From assembly GCA_934654605.1 (NCBI GenBank), contig CAKUGH010000004.1, forward strand, positions 1 to 60,256: a DNA stretch of 60,256 nt, given 5' to 3'. The stretch is from an uncultured Collinsella sp. (lineage in GTDB: Bacteria; Actinomycetota; Coriobacteriia; Coriobacteriales; Coriobacteriaceae). The notes under the pieces were generated by a model. The model saw only the letters and a list, made by a program, of their open reading frames with translations, did not search any database and had not been told where the DNA came from. Numbering within the stretch: the first letter of the stretch is position 1; the number at the start of each line of letters is the position of its first letter. Position numbers and translations under genes: made by a program. Shown in pieces: positions 50,105-59,921 of this stretch.

Positions 50105-50803
50105 TTACAGGTCGCGCGCTTGGTAGACCTTGGTACTGACGGTGCAGCTGATTGCAAATAGTGCGAGGGCCAGTACGGCAATTCCTGCGCACAGACCGCC
50201 AAGGACGGCGGGATCGGGATTCGCCCCGGCAAATGACATGAGCCAGTTGCTGATGGGGTTGGAGGAGCTCAGCATTGCCATGGTGCCGCAGCCAAGCAGG
50301 GCAAACAGGCCGACGGAAAGACGCAACGCCTCCATGTGCCCAAATCGGAAGAATATCGGCTGCGTCAAAAACACCATCATGAGGGAGATGAGCATCGATG
50401 CCGCCGAGGCAGTTGCGATTTCAAAGACCGTCTGGCCTGTCGAAGGGATGCCCACGTGATCGAAGAACGGAAGGGCGAGGATGTTCAGAAGCGTAGCCGC
50501 GCAGGCCATGACGGCCGAGAAGGCAATAATGCACAGGTAGCGTGCGCAGATGATGTCTTTGCGCGAGAATGGCAGCGTTGCCCGATAGCGCTCCCAGCCG
50601 TTTTGGTTATCGTAGCCAGCCAGCGAGCTCATGATCATGATGGGCGACATGGCGCTGACGGCACAGGCACCGGCACTCATGCCAGAGTCGCCATCCGATG
50701 CGTTGGCAAGGGTCAGCACGACGAAGATGAACAGGCCGACGCCGGCGATGCTCGGAAGAAACGAGCGCATGATGGCGGTCTCGGACATAAAGGCGCGTTT
50801 CAT
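50105..50803 (-). CDS. ABC-2 type exporter permease
   Basis: The 232-residue protein has six membrane helices in an ABC-2 arrangement (FLPSIAGVGLFIFVVLTLA; YLCIIAFSAVMACAATLL; GLCAGIAVLALALFAIS). The motif NQNGWERYRATLPFSRKDII is typical of the ABC2_membrane_5 group. Its start overlaps the ATPase stop by four bases, so they form one complex. Together with the GntR gene this is a YtrA-YtrB-like three-gene operon for export of a peptide or cell-wall-active compound. Confidence 0.87.
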   Translation of the reverse strand: MKRAFMSETAIMRSFLPSIAGVGLFIFVVLTLANASDGDSGMSAGACAVSAMSPIMIMSSLAGYDNQNGWERYRATLPFSRKDIICARYLCIIAFSAVMACAATLLNILALPFFDHVGIPSTGQTVFEIATASAASMLISLMMVFLTQPIFFRFGHMEALRLSVGLFALLGCGTMAMLSSSNPISNWLMSFAGANPDPAVLGGLCAGIAVLALALFAISCTVSTKVYQARDL

Positions 50804-51681
50804 TTGGAGGCTCCTTTCAGCGTAAGGCGCAGATAGTCATCGATGGAAATCCGGTCACAGGGAATCTCGGGAAAGGCCTCGAACGCTTCTCGTCGGTTGG
50901 GGACGAGCACGTCAACGCTGTAGGCATGACGGGTGGCGCGGGCGCCTTCGACGCATGCCATGAGCTCGGCGGCTTGTGCCTGGGTACAGTGAGCGATGCC
51001 GGCGCGGTCGGTAATGTCCTCGCGCGGCATATCAAAAACGATCGAGCCGTTATCGATGCAGACGACGCGGTCTGCCGCGCGTTCAAGATCGGATGTAATG
51101 TGGCTCGAGAACAATATGCTGCGCTGTCCGTCGGCGACAAAGGCGAGCAGCTCATCGAGCAGCTCCTCACGCGCCATGGGGTCGAGGCCTGCCGTGGCTT
51201 CGTCCAGGATGAGCAGCTCGGCCTTGTGGCTGAGCGCACACGCGAGCTGCAGCTTCATACCCATGCCGCGGGAGAGGTCTTTGACCTTCGCCTTGGGGTC
51301 GAGGCCAAATCGATCGATGAGGCCGGTGAACGTGTCATGGTTCCAGGTGGGGTACGCTGAGCCTACGAGCGCCTCGACCTCGGCCACCTTGAGCGTGGTG
51401 GGGAAGGGGCACGTGTCCAGCACGAGTCCGATGCGAGAGCGCGTGCGACGTTGTTGTTCATCGGACGCATTGGCATCGCAGCTCTGCCCAAACAAGTTCA
51501 CCTCGCCGGAATCGAGCTTTATGAGCCCGAGTGCGGCGCGGATGGTCGTTGTCTTTCCGGCGCCGTTTGCGCCCACAAAGCCAACAATCTGGCCGGGCTC
51601 CACGGCAAACGTGACGTTGCGCAGAGAAAAGCGGTCGCTTACACGGCGTGAGGCACCTTTGAGTTCTAGCAAGTTTTGCAT
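50800..51681 (-). CDS. ABC transporter ATP-binding protein
   Basis: The 293-residue ATPase has Walker A GANGAGKTTT, signature LSRGMGMKLQ in place of canonical LSGGQ, Walker B LLILDEATAGLD and the switch SSHI. The LSRGM form is usual in YtrB/BcrA-like exporters. The C-terminal 80 residues form the regulatory extension of that family. ATG 51681 follows AAAGG by seven bases. It is the middle gene of the GntR-ATPase-permease operon. Confidence 0.92.
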   Translation of the reverse strand: MQNLLELKGASRRVSDRFSLRNVTFAVEPGQIVGFVGANGAGKTTTIRAALGLIKLDSGEVNLFGQSCDANASDEQQRRTRSRIGLVLDTCPFPTTLKVAEVEALVGSAYPTWNHDTFTGLIDRFGLDPKAKVKDLSRGMGMKLQLACALSHKAELLILDEATAGLDPMAREELLDELLAFVADGQRSILFSSHITSDLERAADRVVCIDNGSIVFDMPREDITDRAGIAHCTQAQAAELMACVEGARATRHAYSVDVLVPNRREAFEAFPEIPCDRISIDDYLRLTLKGASK

Positions 51682-51704
51682 GGTATAGCCTTTCTTGCAG
51701 ATGG

Positions 51705-52085
51705 CTACTGCATGGTTTCGGGGGCAACAAGGTCGAGCATTTCGTGCAGCTTCTCGCGCGTGACGCCCAGGGCCTCTGCCTGTGTCGCTGCCTGTGCAAG
51801 CAGCTCTTCGACATGGCAGAGCTGGTTTTCGCGCAAGAGCTCTTGGTTGCCCTCGGCGACAAAGCAGCCTTTGCCTTGCACGGTGCAGATAAACCCAAGT
51901 TGCTCCAGGTCGGCGTAGGCGCGCTTGGTGGTGATGACGCTCACACCCAGGTCGCTGGCAAGCGCACGGATGCTGGGGAGTTTGGCTCCCGCAGCGAGTG
52001 TCCCCGAGAGTATCTGAGCTTTGACCTGCGAGGATATCTGCTCGTAGATGGGCTTGTCACTCGAATTGGATAGGATAATGTCCAC
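51705..52085 (-). CDS. GntR-family regulator, YtrA subfamily
   Basis: The 126-residue protein is a GntR winged helix (LPSIRALASDLGVSVITTKRA, then GKGCFVAEG) with only a short two-helix dimer tail, which defines the YtrA subfamily. Such proteins repress the ABC operon they precede and release it on cell-envelope antibiotic stress. It is the first gene of its operon. A GTGTATAT/ATATACAC dyad lies 28-61 bp upstream. Confidence 0.92.
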   Translation of the reverse strand: MDIILSNSSDKPIYEQISSQVKAQILSGTLAAGAKLPSIRALASDLGVSVITTKRAYADLEQLGFICTVQGKGCFVAEGNQELLRENQLCHVEELLAQAATQAEALGVTREKLHEMLDLVAPETMQ

Positions 52086-52112
52086 AGCGGCTCCTTAGCT
52101 GTTGGGCTACAC

Positions 52113-52146
52113 GTGTATATAACCGGTAAGCACAGTATATATACAC
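52113..52146 (-). promoter_or_regulatory. GTGTATAT...ATATACAC operator of the GntR/ABC operon
   Basis: GTGTATAT at 52113-52120 is mirrored by ATATACAC at 52139-52146 with an 18-base spacer. The shape and position suit autorepression by the YtrA-type regulator. The sites also serve the region upstream of prfC, which diverges here. Confidence 0.6.
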
Positions 52147-52314
52147 TATGTACAGTTACGCAAGAGGAAAATCGGAATGGCCGGCCGCCGGCAGCCCGCC
52201 GCCCGCACCTCAGCTGATGAATTTGTCCTGATAGGCGCCCTGCCGCAGCATTTCGCGGCTACAATAGACGGGTTACATCGACGTAATGCATATAGAACGC
52301 AAGAAAGGATCCGC

Positions 52315-53928
<1,614 letters not shown>

Positions 53929-53970
53929 CGCATCGGCGCGGTGGCCCTGCGGGGCTGCCGCGCCATTTAC

Positions 53971-53999
53971 TTGCCTGATGCCGTGTGAGCGGCTATCAT
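53971..53999 (+). promoter_or_regulatory. Promoter of the queuosine-precursor transporter gene
   Basis: TTGCCT at 53971-53976 and TATCAT at 53994-53999 are separated by 17 bases. Transcription would start near 54006, leaving a leader of about 80 bases that contains the structured element at 54029-54079. Confidence 0.6.
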
Positions 54000-54028
54000 A
54001 CCCACCGTCGTCTCAAGACCGGGGCGTC

Positions 54029-54079
54029 CGAGCAGTTCGGGTCCGATATCCTGCTCGTTAAACCTAAAACCAAAGGAGT
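54029..54079 (+). promoter_or_regulatory. Candidate preQ1-I type riboswitch
   Basis: A 7-bp stem, CGAGCAG at 54029-54035 with CTGCTCG at 54051-54057, encloses a 15-base loop that begins TTC and contains GGGT. An A-rich tail follows (TTAAACC, then AAAACC) and runs straight into AAAGGAG, the ribosome binding site. ACC in the tail can pair with GGGT in the loop, giving an H-type pseudoknot. This is the layout of preQ1 class I aptamers, whose tail reads TTAACAAAACAAGG in Thermoanaerobacter from memory. The gene downstream is a queuosine-precursor transporter, which fits. The loop is longer than usual, so this needs covariance scoring. Confidence 0.45.
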
Positions 54080-54084
54080 ACATA

Positions 54085-54807
54085 ATGATCAAGAAGGTCA
54101 TGGAGGACTACAAGGTCCTGTTGCGGAGCATTCCCGCGGCAACGGTTTCGCTGTTTTTCGTGAGCGTCATCATGATGAACCTGCTGGCCAACAAAGAGCT
54201 CATCAGCCTGCCGTATCTGGCACTCGATTGCGGCTTTGTGGTGAGCTGGGTTTCGTTTTTGTGCCAGGACATGATCTGCAAGCGCTTTGGCGCCAAGGCA
54301 TCTATCAAAATCTCTATCCTTGCGCTGCTGGTCAACCTGGCTGTGAGCCTGTGCTTTTGGGCATGCTCGCTCACGCCCGGCATGTGGGGCGCTTACTACG
54401 ACACGGGTATGATCGAGGTCAACACCGCCCTTAACGCCACCATCGGCGGCACCTGGTACGTGGTGCTGGGCTCTTCGCTGGCAATGCTCGTTTCTGCCGT
54501 GGTTAACTCCACGCTCAACCAGTCGCTCGGCCGTATGCTCAAAAAGAATAACTTTGCGAGCTTCGCCTTCCGCTCCTATGTGTCTACGGGTGTTGGCCAG
54601 TTTATCGACAACCTGGTCTTTGCCATTGTAGTGAGCCACACGTTCTTTGGTTGGACCTGGGTGCAGGTCCTTATGTGCTCGCTGACCGGCGCTGTTGCCG
54701 AGCTGCTGTGCGAGGTCTTCCTGAGCCCCGTGGGCTACAAGGTCGTGCGCGGCTGGGAGCGCGAGAATGTGGGCGCCGAGTACCTCGAGCGTCACGCAAC
54801 CGCCTAA
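54085..54807 (+). CDS. Queuosine precursor transporter (YhhQ/VUT family)
   Basis: The 240-residue protein has six membrane helices and belongs to the vitamin uptake transporter family that imports preQ0/preQ1. Typical features are IMMNLLANKELI near the start, the DCGFVVSWVSFLCQD segment and GVGQFIDNLVF in the middle. Imported precursor feeds queuosine synthesis in tRNA. ATG 54085 follows AAAGGAG by eight bases, at the end of the riboswitch candidate. It lies ten bases before the SDR gene, which may be cotranscribed. Confidence 0.88.
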   Translation: MIKKVMEDYKVLLRSIPAATVSLFFVSVIMMNLLANKELISLPYLALDCGFVVSWVSFLCQDMICKRFGAKASIKISILALLVNLAVSLCFWACSLTPGMWGAYYDTGMIEVNTALNATIGGTWYVVLGSSLAMLVSAVVNSTLNQSLGRMLKKNNFASFAFRSYVSTGVGQFIDNLVFAIVVSHTFFGWTWVQVLMCSLTGAVAELLCEVFLSPVGYKVVRGWERENVGAEYLERHATA

Positions 54808-54816
54808 GGAGCAAGT

Positions 54817-55497
54817 ATGCGGGTTTTGATCACGGGCGCTTCGGGCGGTATCGGAGCCGCGTGCGTGCAGCGCTTTTTGGACGAGGGCCACGAGGTCGTG
54901 GGCTTTGATCTGCTGCCGGCGGCGGTCGAACACGAGCGCTACCGCCATCTGATCGTTGATGTACGCGAGCCGGACTCGTTTCCAGTTAACCTTGAACCCC
55001 AGGTAATCGTAAACGTTGCCGGTACGCAGGATTCGGCTGACGACATCGCCGCCAACCTGTGTGGCACCATCAACGTGACCGAGTGTTACGCCTTTGTGGG
55101 GGAGGGCCTAGCCGCTAAGCCGGCGCCGGCCATTCGCTCCGTAGTCAACGTGGGCTCGGCGAGCGGGCACACGGGGTCGGAGTTCCCTGCATACGCGGCT
55201 AGCAAGGGCGGCATTATCGCCTATACCAAGAACCTTGCGAATCGTCTGGCGCCGCAGGCCATCGCCAACAGCGTGGACCCGGGCGGTGTCATCACGCCGC
55301 TCAACCGTTGTGTGATGGAAGACGAGCACCTGTGGAACCAGATTATGGAGCTCACGCCGCTTAAACGCTGGGCAACCGCCCAAGAGATCGCCGAGTGGAT
55401 CTACTTTGTGGGCGTGACCAACCGGTTTATGACCGGGCAGAGTCTGCTCATTGACGGTGGCGAGGCCGGCCGCACACAATTTATTTGGCCCGAATAG
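54817..55497 (+). CDS. Short-chain dehydrogenase/reductase
   Basis: The 226-residue protein has the NAD(P) motif TGASGGIGAAC at the N-terminus, NVAG in strand 4, catalytic Ser in NVGSASGH and the Y-x3-K pair in YAASKGG. The ending QSLLIDGGEAG is classic for SDRs. It oxidises or reduces a small alcohol or ketone; the substrate is unknown. ATG 54817 follows AAGGAGC. It shares a transcript with the transporter gene and ends in a strong terminator. Confidence 0.9.
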   Translation: MRVLITGASGGIGAACVQRFLDEGHEVVGFDLLPAAVEHERYRHLIVDVREPDSFPVNLEPQVIVNVAGTQDSADDIAANLCGTINVTECYAFVGEGLAAKPAPAIRSVVNVGSASGHTGSEFPAYAASKGGIIAYTKNLANRLAPQAIANSVDPGGVITPLNRCVMEDEHLWNQIMELTPLKRWATAQEIAEWIYFVGVTNRFMTGQSLLIDGGEAGRTQFIWPE

Positions 55498-55498
55498 G

Positions 55499-55534
55499 AA
55501 ACGCGCTCGACGGAAAGCCGTCGGGCGCGTTTTT
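55499..55534 (+). terminator. Rho-independent terminator after the SDR gene
   Basis: AAACGCGCTCGACGG at 55499-55513 pairs with 55518-55532 apart from a small bulge, with loop AAAG and TTTTT at 55530-55534. It starts two bases past the stop. Confidence 0.88.
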
Positions 55535-55547
55535 GATGTATCGATTT

Positions 55548-56273
55548 TTAGCCGAGGCAAGTCCAGTTGACGGGGGTCGAGCCGTGCTGTTCGAGTAGCC
55601 GATTGGCAGCGGAGAAGGGGCACGACCCCATAAAGGCGGGGAGTTCTGCCGTGGCACGATTGGCCGAAAGCGGCGAGGGGTGCGTAGAGGCCAGGCAGAA
55701 CTTGCCAGTTGCCTCGCCCGCGCCGATCGCGTCGAGCTTGCCCTCGACCATCTGCTGGGCAAGGCGACCCCATGCCAAAAAGACGACCGGCTGGGGCAGC
55801 TGACAGCAGCGTTCGATAACGTAGTCGGTAAGCGTGCTCCAGCCCAGTTTGGCGTGCGAGTTGGCGGCATGCTCGCGCACGGTGAGCGTGGTGTTGAGGA
55901 GCAGGACGCCCTGTTGTGCCCATGGGGTTAGGTCTCCCGTGGCGGGAATGGGGCAACCCAGATCGGCTTTGAGTTCCTTATAGATGTTGCGCAGGCTCGG
56001 CGGCAACTTGGTTTGCGTCGCGGGGACCGAGAACGACAGCCCCATGGCCTGGTTGGGTCCGTGATAGGGGTCTTGACCCAAGATGACAACCTTGACCTGG
56101 TCGGCTGGCGTGTAGGCGAGGGCATTGAGGATGTCGTCTTGTGCCGGGTAGATGGTTTGCTCGGCACGCAAAAGGGCGATGCGCTCGAGCAACTGGTTCG
56201 TGGTGTCACGTACCGGCTGCGGCGCATCGCCCAACCAAGTTGCTATGTTGCGGTCGCGAGTTGCGGTGTCCAT
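55548..56273 (-). CDS. ung: Uracil-DNA glycosylase, family 1
   Basis: The 241-residue enzyme removes uracil from DNA. Motif A GQDPYHGPNQAMGLSFSV holds the catalytic Asp, and motif B HPSPLSANR the catalytic His and the DNA-intercalation loop. LLLNTTLTVREH carries the uracil-recognition Asn. Length is normal for Ung. ATG 56273 follows AAAGGAGC. It converges with the SDR gene and appears to be alone. Confidence 0.95.
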   Translation of the reverse strand: MDTATRDRNIATWLGDAPQPVRDTTNQLLERIALLRAEQTIYPAQDDILNALAYTPADQVKVVILGQDPYHGPNQAMGLSFSVPATQTKLPPSLRNIYKELKADLGCPIPATGDLTPWAQQGVLLLNTTLTVREHAANSHAKLGWSTLTDYVIERCCQLPQPVVFLAWGRLAQQMVEGKLDAIGAGEATGKFCLASTHPSPLSANRATAELPAFMGSCPFSAANRLLEQHGSTPVNWTCLG

Positions 56274-56361
56274 GGGGCTCCTTTATGGCAGATGCTCTGT
56301 TGGCATCTATTGTAAAGGCGCACCGGTTGCCTTTATGCCGCGGCTGCATAAGGAGTGGGGT

Positions 56362-57264
56362 CTACGAGACGCGCTCGGGCGCTCCTGCTATGTGAGCGTG
56401 TCCTTGCGAGCGAAGGCGTGGGAGCTCGACGGTTGCCACCATCACGCCGGTGAGGATGAGGGCGGCGCCAAAGAAGGCGATGGGGCTCAGGACCTCGCCG
56501 ACCAGGAAGAACGAGAAGACGGCGGAGCAGACCGGCTCGAGCGAGAAGGCAAAGCCGGTGGTCTCGGCGGACACGTGGGGCTGCACGAGCGTCTGGGTGA
56601 TAAAGCCGTAGGCAGAGCAGATGAGTGCGAGCGCGACGACAACCGCGACCTCGCCCGGCGTGCCGGGAAGCGTAAAGCCGCCAAAGGTGCACGCGGCGAT
56701 GCCCGAGAACAGGCCACCAAAGCCCAGCTGCCAAACGCCCAGAGCCAGCGGGTCGACTTCTTCGACAAAGCGCTTGGCTACGATAATGTGGCTGGCATAG
56801 ATAAAGGCCGAGAGCAGCATGATAATCGCGCCGGGATTCAGGCTGGTAAAGTCGGCACCCGAGAGCAGCAGCATACCGCAGGTGACGATGGCGGTGCCGA
56901 CGAGCACCTTGCGCTCGGGGGCACGACGCAGCAGGGCCGCATTGGCAAACGGCACGATCACGACCGTCAGGCTCTGCAAAAAGCCGGCGGTGGAGGCGGA
57001 GGTAAGGCTGGAGCCCAGGCACATGCAGGTGAGCTCGGTTGCCATGATGGCACCGATGATGGCGGCGCGAACCATAAGGTCGCGATTGATGCGGAAAGCG
57101 CGCTTGTGGAAGAGCAGCAGGCAGGCCACAAAGGCGATGATGCAGCGCAGCGCAACGATGCTCGTGGCGTTCATGCTGTCCATGCCGATCTTCATGAGGG
57201 GGTACGAAAAGCCCCATGCGACGGGAACGGAAAACGAGAGCGCGATTGCTTTTTTGCGATCCAT
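56362..57264 (-). CDS. EamA/DMT-family transporter
   Basis: The 300-residue protein has ten membrane helices in two EamA repeats; the second is marked by PVCSAVFSFFLVGEVLSPIAFFGAALIL. Such proteins export amino acids, nucleobases or other metabolites. ATG 57264 follows AAAAGGAG by six bases. It diverges from a LysR gene with a 158-bp shared region, so LysR control is likely. Substrate unknown. Confidence 0.9.
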   Translation of the reverse strand: MDRKKAIALSFSVPVAWGFSYPLMKIGMDSMNATSIVALRCIIAFVACLLLFHKRAFRINRDLMVRAAIIGAIMATELTCMCLGSSLTSASTAGFLQSLTVVIVPFANAALLRRAPERKVLVGTAIVTCGMLLLSGADFTSLNPGAIIMLLSAFIYASHIIVAKRFVEEVDPLALGVWQLGFGGLFSGIAACTFGGFTLPGTPGEVAVVVALALICSAYGFITQTLVQPHVSAETTGFAFSLEPVCSAVFSFFLVGEVLSPIAFFGAALILTGVMVATVELPRLRSQGHAHIAGAPERVS

Positions 57265-57422
57265 GGGACTCCTTTTGTTACAGAACGGTTTCGCAAAAAG
57301 GATTCTGCTCCCAGATTTGGATGTAGTAAAGCGAATGTATCTTCAGTATGATTAAGCAATACTAATGTAGGTAGAAAAAGCCCTGGCAAAACGTTTTACG
57401 GCTACACCGATGTGGAGGCACG

Positions 57423-58289
57423 ATGGCATCGCGATATCAGATTGTATGTATGGTGGTCGATTGCGGCAGTCTTAAGGGCGCGGCCGACGAGCTAGGCTAT
57501 ACGCAAAGTGCGGTGAGCCAGGCCGTCAAGGCGCTCGAGCGCGAGCTGGGTACCACGCTTATCGAGCGCGGTAAGCAAGGTGTCTCGCTTACGCGCGACG
57601 GCAAGCAGTACCTGCCGTATCTGCGCCAAATCGTAACTGCCGAGGCCGAGCTTGAGGGCAAGCGTCAGGAGTTGCTGGGACTCTCCTCGACTGATATTCG
57701 AATCGCGACGTTTACTAACGTGAGCCGCACCGTATTGCCGCGCGTGATTCGCGACTTTGGCACGCTGCATCCGGGTGTGCGCTTTACCCTCAAGCAGGGC
57801 GATTACACGCGCAACGCCCAGTGGGTGCATGACGGTGTGGTGGACTTTTGCTTTACGGCGCGCGGGTTTACCGCCGGGCTGCAGAAGCGCGTGGTCTATC
57901 ACGATGAACTCGTGGCGCTGCTACCGGCGACGCATCCGCTGACGGCAAAGGAAAAAGTGACGCTGGCGGATCTGGCGTCCGAGCCATTTGTTCTGCTGGA
58001 TGAGGGCGAACAGAGCCTGGTGCTCGACGCGTTTGCCGCGCACGGGCTGTCACCGCATGTGACAAGTGAGGTCACCGACGACTACACCATTATGGCGATG
58101 GTGGAGGAGGGGTTGGGCGTGAGCATGCTCTACCGCCGTACCGTCGAGGGCATGCGGGCCGATATTCGCGTGCGGCCCATCGTGCATGCCCCCTCGCGCG
58201 ACGTGGTGGCGGCTTGGCGCAGCTGGGATACCATGCCCATCGCCACCAGGCGCTTTATCGACTACATGAGCTCGCATATCGTCAATTAG
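57423..58289 (+). CDS. LysR-family transcriptional regulator
   Basis: The 288-residue protein starts at ATG 57423 after GTGGAGG. The helix-turn-helix reads GSLKGAADELGYTQSAVSQA; the effector domain spans about 88-285, with FTNVSRTVLPRVIRDF and LVALLPATHPL. It diverges from the EamA exporter gene, its probable target. It is only distantly similar to the LysR gene at 30108. The MATE gene downstream is convergent. Confidence 0.9.
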   Translation: MASRYQIVCMVVDCGSLKGAADELGYTQSAVSQAVKALERELGTTLIERGKQGVSLTRDGKQYLPYLRQIVTAEAELEGKRQELLGLSSTDIRIATFTNVSRTVLPRVIRDFGTLHPGVRFTLKQGDYTRNAQWVHDGVVDFCFTARGFTAGLQKRVVYHDELVALLPATHPLTAKEKVTLADLASEPFVLLDEGEQSLVLDAFAAHGLSPHVTSEVTDDYTIMAMVEEGLGVSMLYRRTVEGMRADIRVRPIVHAPSRDVVAAWRSWDTMPIATRRFIDYMSSHIVN

Positions 58290-58315
58290 CGATTGCGCGG
58301 CGCTTGAGGTTTCGT

Positions 58316-59698
58316 CTAGCGTGCCTCTGCTTTGGCCTGGGCCAGGCGGTAGGTGCGCGCGGGGTGACAAAGGAGCACGGCCACGACCATAAAGAACGCC
58401 GTGGTTCCTAGGCTGATGGGGTAGACCATCATGATGTTCGCGAACGTGCGGAAGTGTGGGAAGACGCAGAACACCCAATAGAAGCGAATGCCGCAGACGC
58501 AGATCATGGTGATGAGGGCGGGCATGAGCGAGATGCCAAAGCCGCGCAGGTAGCCGGACATGTTTTCGTAGAACATGCTAAAGGCATACGCGGGGAAGAT
58601 CGAGCACACGCGGATATAGCCGATCGAGACGATATTGGGGTCGCTGTTAAAGAGCGACAGGATCTCGCGTCCCAAGCCGACGATGATGACGATGGTAGTG
58701 AGCGCGACAATGCCGCCTTCGACCAGGCAGACCTTGAGCGTCTTGGTGCAGCGGTCGATCTGGCGTGCGCCGTGGTTCTGCCCCACAAAGGTGGTGCAGG
58801 CCTGGCTAAAGCTGTTGAGCAGGTTGTAGCACACGTACTCCAGGCTCATGGCCGCGCTGGAGGCCGCCATGACCTCGGTGCCCAAGCTGTTGATGGCAGA
58901 CTGGATGATGATGTTCGCGACGGCAAAGACGGCGCTCTGGATACCGGCGGGCAGGCCGATCTTGACGATGCGCTTGAGGGCGACAGGGTCGATGGCCAGG
59001 TCGCGCGGGGTGACGCGGACGACGGAGTCGGTCTTGAGCAGGCGGATAAAGAGCGTGACGGCGCTCGTCGTATAGGCGATGGCGGTGGCGATAGCGACGC
59101 CTGCCACGCCCCAATGGAGCACGGGGACAAAGATGAGGTCCAGGCCAATATTCAGGACGGTGGACACGGCGAGCGCCTGGAGCGGCATGCGGGTGATACC
59201 GACGGAGCGGAAGATGGCGGCTTCGAAGTTGTAGAGCAGGATCGAGGGCATGCTCAGCAAAAAGACGCGCAGGTAGAGCGATGCGAGCGGCATGGTCTCG
59301 GCGGGGACGTTAAGCGCGGCGAGCATGGGCTCGGCGAAGATTTCGCCCAGCGCGATGACGACAAAGCCCACGAGCGCCATGAGGATCGAGGTGTGGACGG
59401 CGCGCTTGACCATGTTTTGGTCGTTGCGGCCGATAGCGTTGGCGATAACCACGTTGGAGCCAAGCGATAAGCCGATGAACAGGTTGATCATCAGGCTGGT
59501 AAGCGGAACGTTGGAGCCGACCGCCGCCATGGCCAGGGTTCCCTGGTCGCCCGAGAAGTTGCCGATAATGACTGTGGCGATGAGGTTCGACAGTTGCTCG
59601 AGGATGCTCGTCGCGGCAACGGGAAAGGCGAACAGGGGAATGTTGCGCCACAGCGAGCCGGTCGTCATGTCAATGTGCTTAGATGCGGTGTCAGCCAT
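58316..59698 (-). CDS. MATE-family efflux transporter (copy 2)
   Basis: The 460-residue protein has twelve helices and aligns over its full length with the MATE at 25708-27081. Shared segments include GSLWRNIPLFAFPVA, SNLIATVIIGNFS, NFEAAIFRSVGITRMPL and SFSQACTTFVGQNHGA. Sequence at both ends is equally conserved, so the two are paralogues, not fragments. It stands alone, without the reductase operon that accompanies the first copy. No regulator is adjacent on its promoter side. Confidence 0.92.
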   Translation of the reverse strand: MADTASKHIDMTTGSLWRNIPLFAFPVAATSILEQLSNLIATVIIGNFSGDQGTLAMAAVGSNVPLTSLMINLFIGLSLGSNVVIANAIGRNDQNMVKRAVHTSILMALVGFVVIALGEIFAEPMLAALNVPAETMPLASLYLRVFLLSMPSILLYNFEAAIFRSVGITRMPLQALAVSTVLNIGLDLIFVPVLHWGVAGVAIATAIAYTTSAVTLFIRLLKTDSVVRVTPRDLAIDPVALKRIVKIGLPAGIQSAVFAVANIIIQSAINSLGTEVMAASSAAMSLEYVCYNLLNSFSQACTTFVGQNHGARQIDRCTKTLKVCLVEGGIVALTTIVIIVGLGREILSLFNSDPNIVSIGYIRVCSIFPAYAFSMFYENMSGYLRGFGISLMPALITMICVCGIRFYWVFCVFPHFRTFANIMMVYPISLGTTAFFMVVAVLLCHPARTYRLAQAKAEAR

Positions 59699-59810
59699 AC
59701 GCTCTCAATCTCTTATATGCGCTTCAATGCTAATTTTCGCAGACGATGATACTCCTAATGCGATCAGCCGGTACTTGGGGGGAACGTTTCTTTTCTGTCA
59801 GCACATAGAC

Positions 59811-59864
59811 TAGTCATTGGGGACGTTCTTGTTTGACTAGTCGTTTAAGAACACCCAATGACTA
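59811..59864. repeat. TAGTCATTGGGGA palindromic repeat, copy 2
   Basis: TAGTCATTGGGGACGTTCTT at 59811-59830 pairs with AAGAACACCCAATGACTA at 59847-59864 apart from small bulges. The centre GTTTGACTAGTCGTTT contains the 10-bp palindrome. It shares arms and TTTAAGAAC with the copy at 36230. A related half, GGGGGGAACGTTTC, lies at 59777-59790. Confidence 0.7.
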
Positions 59865-59921
59865 GGTGGGGGAGGCGTGAGACAATGGTGGGCGCTGTGT
59901 TGTCCGTGCTAAGGAGTTGCC

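Noticed and set aside
52113..52146. Reading the GTGTATAT dyad as part of the prfC promoter only
   Set aside because: The dyad lies nearer the GntR gene and matches the YtrA-type pattern. The prfC candidate -10 box is 114 bp further on.
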